64,000 nt of DNA from Paraburkholderia ribeironis (GCF_900019265.1 NZ_CYGX02000059.1:1-64000); one strand, 5' to 3'; counted from the stretch's first letter, positions 37,186 to 45,749 are shown. The notes: generated by a model from the sequence alone, not told the origin. Program-made: numbers and translations.

Positions 37186-37208
37186 TCGCGAGGCCGGCAA
37201 CGGCCCGC

Positions 37209-37232
37209 GCTTCGTTCAGCGCTGAACGAAGC
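37209..37232. terminator. Perfect 24-bp palindrome between convergent genes
   Basis: GCTTCGTTCAGC is followed directly by its reverse complement GCTGAACGAAGC. It covers the last codons of the minus-strand HPt gene and lies 23 bp after the transglycosylase stop. There is no T run on either side, so termination is possible but unproven. Confidence 0.45.
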
Positions 37233-37590
37233 CGCCCACTGCCGCCGCGATCGCTCCATCCAGTTGCGCGAGTGCGTCGGCGACGAGCAGCAGAAGCTCG
37301 CCCGCCGCGGCATGCTCCGGCTCGCGTGCAACCGCTTCGAGTTCGGTGAGCAACACGATCATTTCGCCGCATGCGAGCAGACGCGCCGATCCAGCGATCC
37401 GGTGCGCCGCGTTCGCAACCTCGTTCCATGACGACGCCGCGGCACTGGCCTGCAACGACGCGAGCGTGCTTCGGTTGGTTGCGGCAATCATTTCGAGCAG
37501 ACGTCTGGCAACGGTGCGATCGTCACCAGCCAGTTCGAGGGCTCTTGCGCGCAGCGAATGCGGGTCGTGCGAAGGCATTGGATGGTTCAT
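37216..37590 (-). CDS. Small cytoplasmic HPt protein
   Basis: The 124-residue product is almost entirely one HPt helical bundle. AAHRIAGSARLLACGEM carries the candidate phosphorylated His near residue 63, and the helices before (DRTVARRLLEMI) and after (LLTELEAVARE) fit the fold. No kinase or membrane segment is present. It follows the response regulator by 16 bp on the same strand and is its probable phosphorelay partner. An adjacent upstream GTG is an alternative start. Confidence 0.8.
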   Translation of the reverse strand: MNHPMPSHDPHSLRARALELAGDDRTVARRLLEMIAATNRSTLASLQASAAASSWNEVANAAHRIAGSARLLACGEMIVLLTELEAVAREPEHAAAGELLLLVADALAQLDGAIAAAVGGFVQR

Positions 37591-37606
37591 CACGGACGGC
37601 CTTGCT

Positions 37607-38251
37607 TCATTGCGCCGAAGCGATCCGGCAACGCCGCGCCAGATCGACCAGCTCCACCAGCGACTTCGCGCCGAGCTTGTGCATGATGCGAGTCTTGTGA
37701 CTGCTGACGGTCTTGTTGCTGATAAACAGCGCGTCGCCGATCGCCTTGTTCGACATGCCCTTCGAGAGCATCTGGAGAATCACCAGTTCCTTGTCCGACA
37801 GCAGCCTCACCCGCTCCTCGTCATCGCCGCCAGCGCCGACCGTGGGCGCAATGCCGCTCCCACTGGCCGTCACCGGGAACACGGTGTAGCCGGCCAGCAC
37901 GGCCTCCACGCCGCGCATGATCTCCTTCATGTCCTGCGATTTACCGACAAAACCGTGCACGCCGGAGCGCATCGCACGCGGCGCGAACGTGGCAGGGTCG
38001 TGCCCCGACAGCACCAGCACGCGAATCGACGGATGGACGAGCTTCAGACGCGGAATCACGTCGAGCCCGCTGATGCGCGGAATGTCCAGATCCAATATCG
38101 CGAGTTTCGGCATGTGTTGCCGGGTCATTTCGACGGCGGTCTGTCCGTTGTCGGCCTCGATCACTTCTTCGATACCCAGCAATTGCATCAGCTGCATCTT
38201 GATGACCATCCGGAATGCCGGGTGATCATCGATAACCAGAATAGTCGACAT
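37607..38251 (-). CDS. NarL/FixJ-family response regulator, second copy
   Basis: This 214-residue regulator has Asp8-Asp9, phosphorylation site Asp54 (AILDLDIPRISGLDV) and Lys104 (FVGKSQD), then a LuxR-type helix-turn-helix (LSDKELVILQMLSKGMSNKAI, ISNKTVSSHKTRIMHKLGAK). The ATG at 38251 is preferred because GGAG lies 6 bases upstream; earlier ATGs lack spacing. It is transcribed with the small HPt gene and faces away from the paralogous lipoprotein gene's stop (66 bp). Layout and residue numbering mirror the regulator at 15064-15672. The AATTTGCAGATA sequence upstream resembles the shared site. Confidence 0.92.
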   Translation of the reverse strand: MSTILVIDDHPAFRMVIKMQLMQLLGIEEVIEADNGQTAVEMTRQHMPKLAILDLDIPRISGLDVIPRLKLVHPSIRVLVLSGHDPATFAPRAMRSGVHGFVGKSQDMKEIMRGVEAVLAGYTVFPVTASGSGIAPTVGAGGDDEERVRLLSDKELVILQMLSKGMSNKAIGDALFISNKTVSSHKTRIMHKLGAKSLVELVDLARRCRIASAQ

Positions 38252-38317
38252 GTTCTCCATTCCCCTTGAAACCATTTCCACCGCACCGACTCTTGCCATC
38301 CGCAATTTGCAGATACG

Positions 38318-38977
38318 TCAAGCCGTACGCAACGCGTCCTTGCATTGCTGCGCTATTTCCGCCGACGTGCGCAAGTTCTGCTGAACCTCCGGCAAGCGCT
38401 TCTCGGCGTTGGAAAAACCACGCATCCAAGCGTCATGCCCGGCTTGCATCAGTTCGACTTCCGCGCACGCCAGCGGCGGCTGCGCCTGCGGGCAGCGAAC
38501 CACGGCGGAGTCGGCCTTGATGGTGTTGACGATCTCCCACAGATCAGGGCGCACCGTGGACACGGTGCGTAGCGCGGGATTCGCGGCGGAGACGGGCGTG
38601 CCGCGCTCGAGGCTCAGCGTGATCATGGCCGCCTGGCCGATCGCTTCCTCGACGAAGCCCCAGTCGTCATGCGCCGCTCGCGCCTCTCGGGCGGCATCGA
38701 TCCAGCATTGAGCCTTCGCGTGAAAATAGTTGGTCTTGTCGCCCGGCATCTGCTCGAGCCGCGCCTGCAGCAATGCCAACGTGGCGCGACTGTTTTTGAT
38801 CGACGCGTAGGTGTCGACCCATTGCGGGTTGGCCGCGCCCGCCGCTTCGTCCTGGATCGCGCCGAAGCCGGTTTTCAGCACGCTCGCATCTTCGATGCCG
38901 AGTCGTTCACGCGCGACATGGTCCGCGCAGCCGGTCAGGGCCAACGCGCACGCAAGCGTCGCTAGCTGAAGTTTCAT
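38318..38977 (-). CDS. Lipoprotein with the domain shared with the OmpA-like protein
   Basis: The 219-residue product has a lipoprotein signal (MKLQLATLACALALTGC, Cys17) and consists of the same uncharacterised domain as residues 25-220 of the OmpA-like protein at 16020-17135. Shared blocks are AQCWIDAAREARAAHDDWGF, LRTVSTVRPDLWE, CAEVELMQAGHDAWMRGF. It lacks the OmpA C-terminal domain. The ATG at 38977 opens the signal peptide. It is upstream of the regulator and HPt genes on the same strand and may be cotranscribed with them. Confidence 0.85.
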   Translation of the reverse strand: MKLQLATLACALALTGCADHVARERLGIEDASVLKTGFGAIQDEAAGAANPQWVDTYASIKNSRATLALLQARLEQMPGDKTNYFHAKAQCWIDAAREARAAHDDWGFVEEAIGQAAMITLSLERGTPVSAANPALRTVSTVRPDLWEIVNTIKADSAVVRCPQAQPPLACAEVELMQAGHDAWMRGFSNAEKRLPEVQQNLRTSAEIAQQCKDALRTA

Positions 38978-39134
38978 TGCCTGTCTGCGCCGAGCGCATC
39001 CCTCTAAAGAAGGCTCAGAGTATGCAGACACGCAGTCCCATGGGAAATGGGAAGAATCTTAGAATCGCGTCAGAGAAAATGACCGTCGCGATGCCGGACA
39101 GGAGCCGGCCGTCACCTCTCGACGCGTATCTTGC

Positions 39135-39974
39135 TCAAGCCCTGACCGCACGCGCGGCATTGCGCCCGCGTAGCCACTCGAGCGCCAGCAGCAGACACGT
39201 CGAGAACACGATCAGGATCGTTGCCAGCGCGGCGATGGTTGGGCTGATGTTTTCGCGGATGCCCGTGAACATTTGCCGTGGCAGGGTGGTCTGATCCGCG
39301 CCCGCGAGGAATAGCGTCACCACCACTTCGTCGAATGACGTGGCGAACGCGAACAGCGCGCCCGAAATCACACCCGGCGCAATCACCGGCAACGTGATGC
39401 GGAAAAACGTCTTCACCGGATTCGCACCCAGCGACAAACTGGCGCGCACCAGGTTGTGATTGAAGCCCTGCAACGTGGCCGCCACCGTCGTCACGACGAA
39501 CGGCACGCCGAGCGATGCATGCGCGAGGATCAGACCGATATAGGTATTGGCGAGTCCAAGCGGTGCGAAGAACAGATACATGCCGACGCCGACCACCACG
39601 ACCGGCACGATCATCGGCGAGATCAGGATCGCCATCAGCACTCCCTTGCCGCGGAAGTTCGCCTTGGTCAGCCCGATTGCCGCCAGCGTGCCGAGCACGG
39701 TCGCCACCACCGTCGCCGATGGCGCGACGATGAAGCTGTTCTTCGCGGCCATGCGCCACTCGCTGGACGCGACAAGATTCTGATACCAGCGCAGCGACCA
39801 GCCAGGGATCGGATAAACGAGGAATGTGCTCGACGAGAACGACAGTGGCACGATCGCCAGCACGGGCAGGATCAGGTACAGCAGCGTCAGCACGACCAGC
39901 ACGCGCAGCGCGAAATACCACGTGCGTTCGACAACCGACGTATGCGGCGCGAACAGAGGCTTGGCAAGTTTCAT
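39135..39974 (-). CDS. ABC importer permease, PotC-like
   Basis: The 279-residue inner-membrane protein has six hydrophobic segments and the binding-protein-dependent transport motif (HASLGVPFVVTTVAATLQGF, SLSLGANPVKTFFRITLP), where the EAA loop docks on the ATPase. PotC-type permeases import spermidine or putrescine. It lies 15 bp after the other permease. A polyamine or related cation substrate is likely but the exact one is unknown. Confidence 0.9.
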   Translation of the reverse strand: MKLAKPLFAPHTSVVERTWYFALRVLVVLTLLYLILPVLAIVPLSFSSSTFLVYPIPGWSLRWYQNLVASSEWRMAAKNSFIVAPSATVVATVLGTLAAIGLTKANFRGKGVLMAILISPMIVPVVVVGVGMYLFFAPLGLANTYIGLILAHASLGVPFVVTTVAATLQGFNHNLVRASLSLGANPVKTFFRITLPVIAPGVISGALFAFATSFDEVVVTLFLAGADQTTLPRQMFTGIRENISPTIAALATILIVFSTCLLLALEWLRGRNAARAVRA

Positions 39975-39989
39975 CGCGGTTCGCTCCGT

Positions 39990-41267
39990 TCAGCCCAGGC
40001 TCAATGAAGAACGCGTGAAGCGTCCGTAAATCACGTACAGCACGAGTGTGGCCGCCAGCAGCAAGCCGCCGAGTGCGCACGCCATGCCCCAGTTGATCGT
40101 CACGTTGGTGAAGTACGCGACGTAGTAGCTGACCATCTGATCGTTCGGACCGCCCAGCAGCGCCGGCGTGATGTAGTAGCCGATCGCCAGAATGAACACC
40201 AGCAGTGCGCCCGCGCCGACGCCCGGATAAGTCTGCGGCACGTACACGCGCCAGAATGCGGCGAACGGATGGCTGCCGAGCGAGATCGCGGCACGCTGAT
40301 AGGTGGGCGGAATCGACTTCATCACGCTATACAGCGGCAGGATCATGAACGGCAGCAGGATGTGCGTCATCGAAATGTATACGCCGGTGCGGTTGAACAG
40401 CAGCGCGAGCGGATCGTTCAGCAGCCCGCTCGCGATCAACGCCTTGTTCACCAACCCTTCGCTTTGCAGAATCACGATCCACGCCGCCACGCGCACGAGG
40501 ATCGAGGTCCAGAACGGGATCAGCACGAGGATCATCACCAGATTCGCGCGGCGCTCGGACAGCGTCGAAATCCAGTAGGCGAGCGGATAGCCGAGCAGCA
40601 GCGTGAACAAAGTCACTGCCGCGCCGATCACGAAGGTGCGGCTGAACACCTTCAGATAAATCTGTTGATCGGGATCGGTGGGCACGATGCGGCCGAACGC
40701 GTCCTGTTTGTGATCGAGCGAAGCGAGCAGATAGAACGGCGACAACGTGTTGGCGTTCTTCGCGATGGCCTGCCAGTACGCGATATCGTTCCAGCGCTCG
40801 TCCAGATCGATGAACTTCGCACGGAGCTGAGCGGGTGTCAGTTGCAGGGGCTTGTTGTTGTCGTCGGCGAACGGCATGGCGCGCGCCGATTTCGCGACCA
40901 GCGAGCGATAGCCGGGAATTTCGACGTTCAGGCGCCGCGCCAGCGCGCCCATACCGTCGCTATCGGCGATCGCGGTGAGGTCGGTGGCGAGCGCGACATA
41001 CGCGGCATCTGACGGCGGCGTTTTGCGATCCCAGCCGCGCAATGCGCTCAGCGTATGCGGCAAGGCGTTGGCGACTTCGGGGTTTTGCGCGGCGCGCGTC
41101 AACAGTGCACCGATCGGCACGACGAAGATCAGCAGCAGAAAAATCGCGAGCGGCGCGATCAGCAGCAAGGCCATGGCCCGCTTTCTGGATTCCGCGGCCT
41201 TCAGTTCGCGTTTGAGTTTGCCAGTTGATTCAGGCGTTGAATCGGCGGCGATGGTCATCGTGGTCAC
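39990..41267 (-). CDS. ABC importer permease, PotB-like, with large periplasmic insert
   Basis: The 425-residue product is longer than PotB of E. coli (about 275 residues). The first helix (ALLLIAPLAIFLLLIFVVPI) and second helix (FVIGAAVTLFTLLLGYPLA) are separated by about 140 extra residues, probably periplasmic. The EAA-type loop (AAISLGSHPFAAFWRVYVPQ) is intact. I chose the GTG at 41267 because AGGAG stands 6 bases upstream; an ATG nine bases further in is the alternative. It follows the repeat region and precedes the second permease. Confidence 0.9.
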   Translation of the reverse strand: MTTMTIAADSTPESTGKLKRELKAAESRKRAMALLLIAPLAIFLLLIFVVPIGALLTRAAQNPEVANALPHTLSALRGWDRKTPPSDAAYVALATDLTAIADSDGMGALARRLNVEIPGYRSLVAKSARAMPFADDNNKPLQLTPAQLRAKFIDLDERWNDIAYWQAIAKNANTLSPFYLLASLDHKQDAFGRIVPTDPDQQIYLKVFSRTFVIGAAVTLFTLLLGYPLAYWISTLSERRANLVMILVLIPFWTSILVRVAAWIVILQSEGLVNKALIASGLLNDPLALLFNRTGVYISMTHILLPFMILPLYSVMKSIPPTYQRAAISLGSHPFAAFWRVYVPQTYPGVGAGALLVFILAIGYYITPALLGGPNDQMVSYYVAYFTNVTINWGMACALGGLLLAATLVLYVIYGRFTRSSLSLG

Positions 41268-41280
41268 ACCTGTCTCCTGT

Positions 41281-41690
41281 CGACCGCAGTTGGCGCTTCA
41301 GCGCCTACTGCGGTCCCATGCTGAGGTCTGACTGGAGTTAGCGCTTCAGCGCTTACTCCAGGCCCTCAGCGGTCGACCGCAGTTAGCGCTTTAGCGCTTA
41401 CTCAGGTCCCATGCTGAGGTCTGACTGGAGTTAGCGCTTCAGCGCTTACTCCAGGCCCTCAGCGGTCGGCCGCAGTTAGCGCTTTAGCGCTTACTCAGGT
41501 CCCATGCTGAGGTCTGACTGGAGTTAGCGCTTCAGCGCTTACTCCAGGCCCTCAGCGGTCGGCCGCAGTTGGCGCTTTAGCGCTTACTCAGGTCCCATGC
41601 TGAGGTTTGACTGGAGTTAGCGCTTCAGCGCTTACTCTAGGCCCTCAGCGGTCGGCCGCAGTTGGCGCTTTAGCACTTACTCCAGTCCCA
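41281..41690. repeat. 93-bp tandem repeats made of hairpins, between binding-protein and permease genes
   Basis: Units start at 41281, 41374, 41467, 41560 and 41653 (the last partial), each 93 bp and nearly identical. Each unit contains a strong stem-loop, CTGGAGTTAGCGCT-TC-AGCGCTTACTCCAG with one mismatch in 14 pairs, and a second weaker one around GCAGTTAGCGCTTTAGCGC. The block is inside a minus-strand operon, 14 bp upstream of the permease start and 120 bp past the binding-protein stop. It resembles REP/BIME elements in position and form. Confidence 0.92.
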
Positions 41691-41810
41691 TGCACAGCAA
41701 TCCTCTGCATCAGCGCACGCGCGCCCAGCTTCGGACATGCGCGCGCTTCATTGCATCGATCCGGCGCGGCCCTGCCAACGGCAAAGCCGCGCCTTCCCAC
41801 TCCCCGCCGA

Positions 41811-42860
41811 TTACTTCGAAGCCCACGACGAAAAACGCTGCTCCAGTTCATCGCCATGGTCGGTCCAGAACGACAGGTTCTGCAGCACCGCGTTCTTGCC
41901 GTTGGCCGGTGAATTAGGCAGATCCGCGAGCGTCTTGGCGTCGAGCGACTTGATCGCCGTCACGTTCACCGGACCATACGCGATATGGTGCGCGTACTCC
42001 TGCTGCGGCTTCGGCGACAGCGAATAGGCGATGTACTGCTCGGCCAGCGCCTTGTTCGGCGAGCCCTTCGGAATCGCCCAGTAATCGAGGTCGTAGATGC
42101 TGCCGTTCCACACCACCTTGAGGTTCTTGCCTTCCCGCTGCGCGGCGTCGATCCGGCCGTTGTACGCGGTGGACATCACCACGTCGCCGGCGACGAGAAA
42201 CTGCGGCGGCTGCGCGCCCGCTTCCCACCACTGAATGTTCGGCTTCAGCTGGTCGAGCTTCTTGAACGCGCGGTCCTGACCTTCCTTGGTGGCAAGTACT
42301 TTGTAGACGTCCTTCGGTGGCACGCCGTCGGCCATCAGCGCGAATTCGAGGTTGTAGCGTGCGCCCTTGCGCATCGCACGCTTGCCCGGAATCTTCTTGA
42401 CGTCCCAGAAGTCGGCCCAGCCGGTCGGCGCGGTCTTGAGCTTGTCGGCGTTATACGCGAGCGCCGTCGACCACACGAAAAAGCCGACGCCGCAAGCTTG
42501 CGGAGCTTCAGGAATCAGATCCGACTTCTTGCCGATCTTCGACCAGTCGAGCTTCTCGTACAGCCCTTCGTCGCAGCCACGGCCGATATCGCCCGACTCC
42601 ACTTCCACCACGTCCCAGTTCACGTGCTTGGCTTCGACCATTGCCTTCACTTTGGCCTGCTCGCCGTTGTATTCGACGGCCGTCACCTTGGCGCCGGTTT
42701 GCGATTCGAACGGCTGGTTGAATGCGGCCTTTTGCGCGTCCCCATTCGCACCGCCGAAATTGACGACCGTCAGTTCCGCGGCATTGACCTGCGCGGCGCC
42801 CAGCGCAAGCGCGACAGCACCGACAGCGATGGCACAGCGCGATTTCCCGATCTTGCTCAT
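41811..42860 (-). CDS. Periplasmic polyamine-type substrate-binding protein (PotD/PotF-like)
   Basis: The 349-residue product has a signal peptide ending QVNAAE (cleavage near residue 27) and the solute-binding fold of extracellular family 1: LTVVNFGGANGDAQKAAF at the start, VEVESGDIGRGCDEGLYEKL, PTGWADFWDVKKIPGKRAM and DYWAIPKGSPNKALAEQYI. It captures the substrate and delivers it to the two permeases. The ATG at 42860 follows AAGGAGAG. It lies 105 bp after the ATPase gene; the hairpin repeats follow it. Confidence 0.92.
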   Translation of the reverse strand: MSKIGKSRCAIAVGAVALALGAAQVNAAELTVVNFGGANGDAQKAAFNQPFESQTGAKVTAVEYNGEQAKVKAMVEAKHVNWDVVEVESGDIGRGCDEGLYEKLDWSKIGKKSDLIPEAPQACGVGFFVWSTALAYNADKLKTAPTGWADFWDVKKIPGKRAMRKGARYNLEFALMADGVPPKDVYKVLATKEGQDRAFKKLDQLKPNIQWWEAGAQPPQFLVAGDVVMSTAYNGRIDAAQREGKNLKVVWNGSIYDLDYWAIPKGSPNKALAEQYIAYSLSPKPQQEYAHHIAYGPVNVTAIKSLDAKTLADLPNSPANGKNAVLQNLSFWTDHGDELEQRFSSWASK

Positions 42861-42965
42861 GGTGTGTTGCTCTCCTTTGGTGGTGTACTGCAATCTAATT
42901 AGTGCGACTTGTTATGTGCTGCTAGTTTGAGTTGCCTGCGTCGAATCCACGCGCGCGCGACGCCA

Positions 42966-44063
42966 TCACGCCCCTGCGAACACCCGCAGATGATCGGGTG
43001 CGAACTCCAGTGCGACCGGCGCGCCGGGCGCAAAGGTATCGAGCGCATCGGTACCGAGTGGCACCTTGACGAAGCACTCGTCCTGCTGCGGCACACCACA
43101 GCGCATGCGCACGTGGTCGCCGAAATAGATCAGTCCGCGCGCCTCGCCGGTGAGCGCATTCGCGCCGGGCCGCGCGAGACCGTTCGCGAGCTTCATACGC
43201 TCGGGCCGGATGCACGCGACCGCTGGCGAGCCCGCACGCGCGCCGCCGATATTTCGGCCCGTCAGGCGCGTGCCGTCAATCAGATGAAACTCGCAATACT
43301 CGCCTTCGACATTCGCGATCGTGCCGCGCAGCCTGTTGCTATCGCCGATGAAGTTCGCGACGAACTCGTTGCACGGCGATTCGTAGAGCCGATCGACGGT
43401 GTCGAGTTGCTGCACGATGCCTTTGTCGAACACCGCGACCCGGTCGGACATGGTCAGCGCCTCGCCCTGGTCGTGCGTGACATACACGAATGTGACGCCG
43501 AGCTTCTCGTGCAATGATTTAAGTTCATACTGCATGTGCTCGCGCAACTGCTTGTCCAGTGCGCCGAGCGGCTCGTCCATCAGCACCAGCTTCGGTTCGA
43601 ACACCAGCGCCCGCGCCAGCGCGATACGCTGCTGCTGGCCGCCCGACAGTTGCGCCGGATAGCGCTTTGCGAAGCTCTCCATGCGCACCATCTTCAGCGC
43701 GTTGTTGGTGCGATGCGCACGCTCCTGCGCCGATGACTTGCGCACGGTCAACGGATACGCGACGTTCTGCTCGACCGTCAGATGCGGGAACAGCGCGTAG
43801 TTCTGAAACACCATGCCGATGTTGCGCTTATGCGGCGGCACCGTATTGAGCAGCGTGCCGTCGAGCCAGATCTCGCCGCCGGTGGGGAATTCGAAGCCGG
43901 CCAGCATCATCAGGCAGGTGGTTTTACCTGAGCCGGACGGCCCGAGCAGCGTCAGGAATTCGCCCTGATAGATATCCAGATCGAGTTGTTTGACGACCAG
44001 CGTTTCGCCGTCGTACGTCTTGCGTACGCCTCGAAAGCTGACGATCACGTCATCGGTTTTCAT
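42966..44063 (-). CDS. ABC importer ATPase, PotA-like
   Basis: This 365-residue ATPase shows Walker A (GPSGSGKTTCLMMLAG), the signature LSGGQQQRIALARAL, Walker B (LVLMDEPLGALD) and the switch His (VTHDQGEALTMSD). A C-terminal TOBE domain (residues about 285-360) follows, as in PotA/CysA-type ATPases. It energises import by the two permeases. I chose the ATG at 44063 because GAGGAGACGAGGG precedes it; an upstream in-frame codon at 44135 would reach into the control region. It is the first gene of the importer operon. Confidence 0.92.
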   Translation of the reverse strand: MKTDDVIVSFRGVRKTYDGETLVVKQLDLDIYQGEFLTLLGPSGSGKTTCLMMLAGFEFPTGGEIWLDGTLLNTVPPHKRNIGMVFQNYALFPHLTVEQNVAYPLTVRKSSAQERAHRTNNALKMVRMESFAKRYPAQLSGGQQQRIALARALVFEPKLVLMDEPLGALDKQLREHMQYELKSLHEKLGVTFVYVTHDQGEALTMSDRVAVFDKGIVQQLDTVDRLYESPCNEFVANFIGDSNRLRGTIANVEGEYCEFHLIDGTRLTGRNIGGARAGSPAVACIRPERMKLANGLARPGANALTGEARGLIYFGDHVRMRCGVPQQDECFVKVPLGTDALDTFAPGAPVALEFAPDHLRVFAGA

Positions 44064-44192
44064 GCCCTCGTCTCCTCTGCGGTCTGGCAAGCGCCCGCTA
44101 TGTGACAGCGGGATTGCATCAATTGCGTGGCTCACTATAGACCGTTACGGTTCTACAATATGGAGCCATTTCATTATTCCGGATAGAACCAC
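44064..44192. promoter_or_regulatory. Divergent control region of importer operon and MocR gene
   Basis: This 129-bp stretch contains ACCGTTACGGT (44141-44151), a palindrome with 5-bp arms, and GGTTCT (44149-44154) mirrored by AGAACC (44185-44190). TACAAT at 44154-44159 is a candidate -10 element for the MocR gene. These are plausible MocR binding sites. Confidence 0.5.
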
Positions 44193-45749
44193 TTGGACAC
44201 CGTCATTTTATCGGACTGGCTCGCCGCGAGGCTCGACCGCGGGGCCGCCGAACCGGTCTACCGGCAGACGCTGCGGCTGATGCAGCAGGCCATCCTGACC
44301 GGCCAGCTGCCGCCGGGCACCAAGCTGCCCAGCTCGCGCACGCTCGCCCAGGACCTCGGCATCGCGCGCAATACGGTGCTGCATGTCTACGACCAGTTGA
44401 CCGCCGAAGGCTACGTCATCTCGACCACCGGTAGCGGCACGTATGTCGCCGACACACGGCCGGATACGGCCGCGATGAACACGCGCAGGAAGCCGGCGGT
44501 CGTGGCGGTCGCGGCTGCCGACTCGCACGGGCAGTCGGCCACCCGCATTCCGCAGCCGCCCAAACGCGATCTGGGCGACCTGTCGACTCGCGGACGGCGC
44601 CTGATCGGCCAGGCCGGCGTGTCCGCCAAGCAATGGGGCGCGTTCATGCCGGGCGTGCCCGACGTCGCCGAATTCCCGGCGCGCACGTGGAGCCGCCTGC
44701 AGGCGCGCTTATGGAAGGAAGCCAATCCCGATCTGCTCACCTATGCGCCCGGCGGCGGTTACCGGCCGTTGCGGCGGGCGCTGTCGGACTACCTGCGGGT
44801 GGCGCGCTCGGTGAATTGCACGCCGGACCAGATCATCATCACCACGGGCATCCATCAATCGATCGATCTGGCGGTGCGTTTGCTGACCGACGTCGGCGAC
44901 CGCGCATGGGTCGAGGAGCCGTGCTACTGGGGCGTGCGCAGCGTGCTGCAATCGTCCGGGGTCACGCTGGTGCCGGTGCCGGTGGACGACGAAGGCCTGA
45001 ATCCGCGCGAGCAGGATCTGCAACAGCCGCCGCGGCTCGCGCTCGTCACGCCGTCGCACCAATATCCGCTCGGCATGGTGATGAGCCTCGCGCGCCGCCG
45101 CACGCTGCTCGAATACGCGCGTCAGCACAACGTCTGGATCATCGAGGACGACTACGACAGCGAGTTCCGCTACGGCAGCCGCCCGCTCGCTTCGCTGCAA
45201 GGGCTCGACGACGCCGGTCAGGTGATCTACGTGGGCAGCCTGGGAAAGATGCTGTTTCCCGGCCTGCGGATGGGCTACATGATCGCGCCTGAGCATCTGG
45301 TGGATACGTTTCGCACCGGGCTCGCGGAGTTGTATCGGGAAGGCCAGTTGATGCAGCAGGCGGTGATGACCGAGTTCATCATGGACGGCCATCTGACCTC
45401 GCACGTTCGCCGCATGCGTGCGCTATACGGCGAACGCCGGCAGATTCTGATCGACGCGATCACCGCGCGGTTCGGCAGCGAACTACCGGTGATGGGCGAC
45501 GAGGCCGGCCTGCACCTCGTGCTCGGCCTGCCGGATCACGCGAACGATCGCGCGGTGACGGTCGCCGCTTCTGAAGCCGGCGTGATCGTGCGGCCGCTTG
45601 CCAGCTATTACACCACCGATCCGCCGCCGCGGCGCGGCCTGCTGCTCGGCTATGCGTGCGTGCCGAACGACAGGATTGGCCCGGCGTTCGAGACGCTCGC
45701 GCGTGTGATCGAGCAGACCGCGTTGAAGACGCCGACGCGCGCCGCCTGA
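44193..45749 (+). CDS. MocR-type regulator divergent from the polyamine-type importer
   Basis: The 518-residue product has a GntR winged helix (YRQTLRLMQQAILTGQLPPG, LPSSRTLAQDLGIARNTVLH) and an aminotransferase-like domain from about residue 145. The PLP pocket features ITTGIHQSIDLAVRLLTD, VEEPCYWGVRSVL, IIEDDYDSEFRYGS and the lysine in YVGSLGKMLFPGLRMGY are present. It starts with TTG at 44193; no in-frame ATG exists near the natural N-terminus. Its position suggests control of the importer in response to an amine or amino compound, by analogy with GabR and PdxR. Confidence 0.9.
   Translation: MDTVILSDWLAARLDRGAAEPVYRQTLRLMQQAILTGQLPPGTKLPSSRTLAQDLGIARNTVLHVYDQLTAEGYVISTTGSGTYVADTRPDTAAMNTRRKPAVVAVAAADSHGQSATRIPQPPKRDLGDLSTRGRRLIGQAGVSAKQWGAFMPGVPDVAEFPARTWSRLQARLWKEANPDLLTYAPGGGYRPLRRALSDYLRVARSVNCTPDQIIITTGIHQSIDLAVRLLTDVGDRAWVEEPCYWGVRSVLQSSGVTLVPVPVDDEGLNPREQDLQQPPRLALVTPSHQYPLGMVMSLARRRTLLEYARQHNVWIIEDDYDSEFRYGSRPLASLQGLDDAGQVIYVGSLGKMLFPGLRMGYMIAPEHLVDTFRTGLAELYREGQLMQQAVMTEFIMDGHLTSHVRRMRALYGERRQILIDAITARFGSELPVMGDEAGLHLVLGLPDHANDRAVTVAASEAGVIVRPLASYYTTDPPPRRGLLLGYACVPNDRIGPAFETLARVIEQTALKTPTRAA

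Noticed and set aside
41281..41690. A CRISPR array reading of the 93-bp repeats
   Set aside because: There are no unique spacers between repeats; the units are directly joined, hairpin-rich and lie inside an operon with no cas genes.
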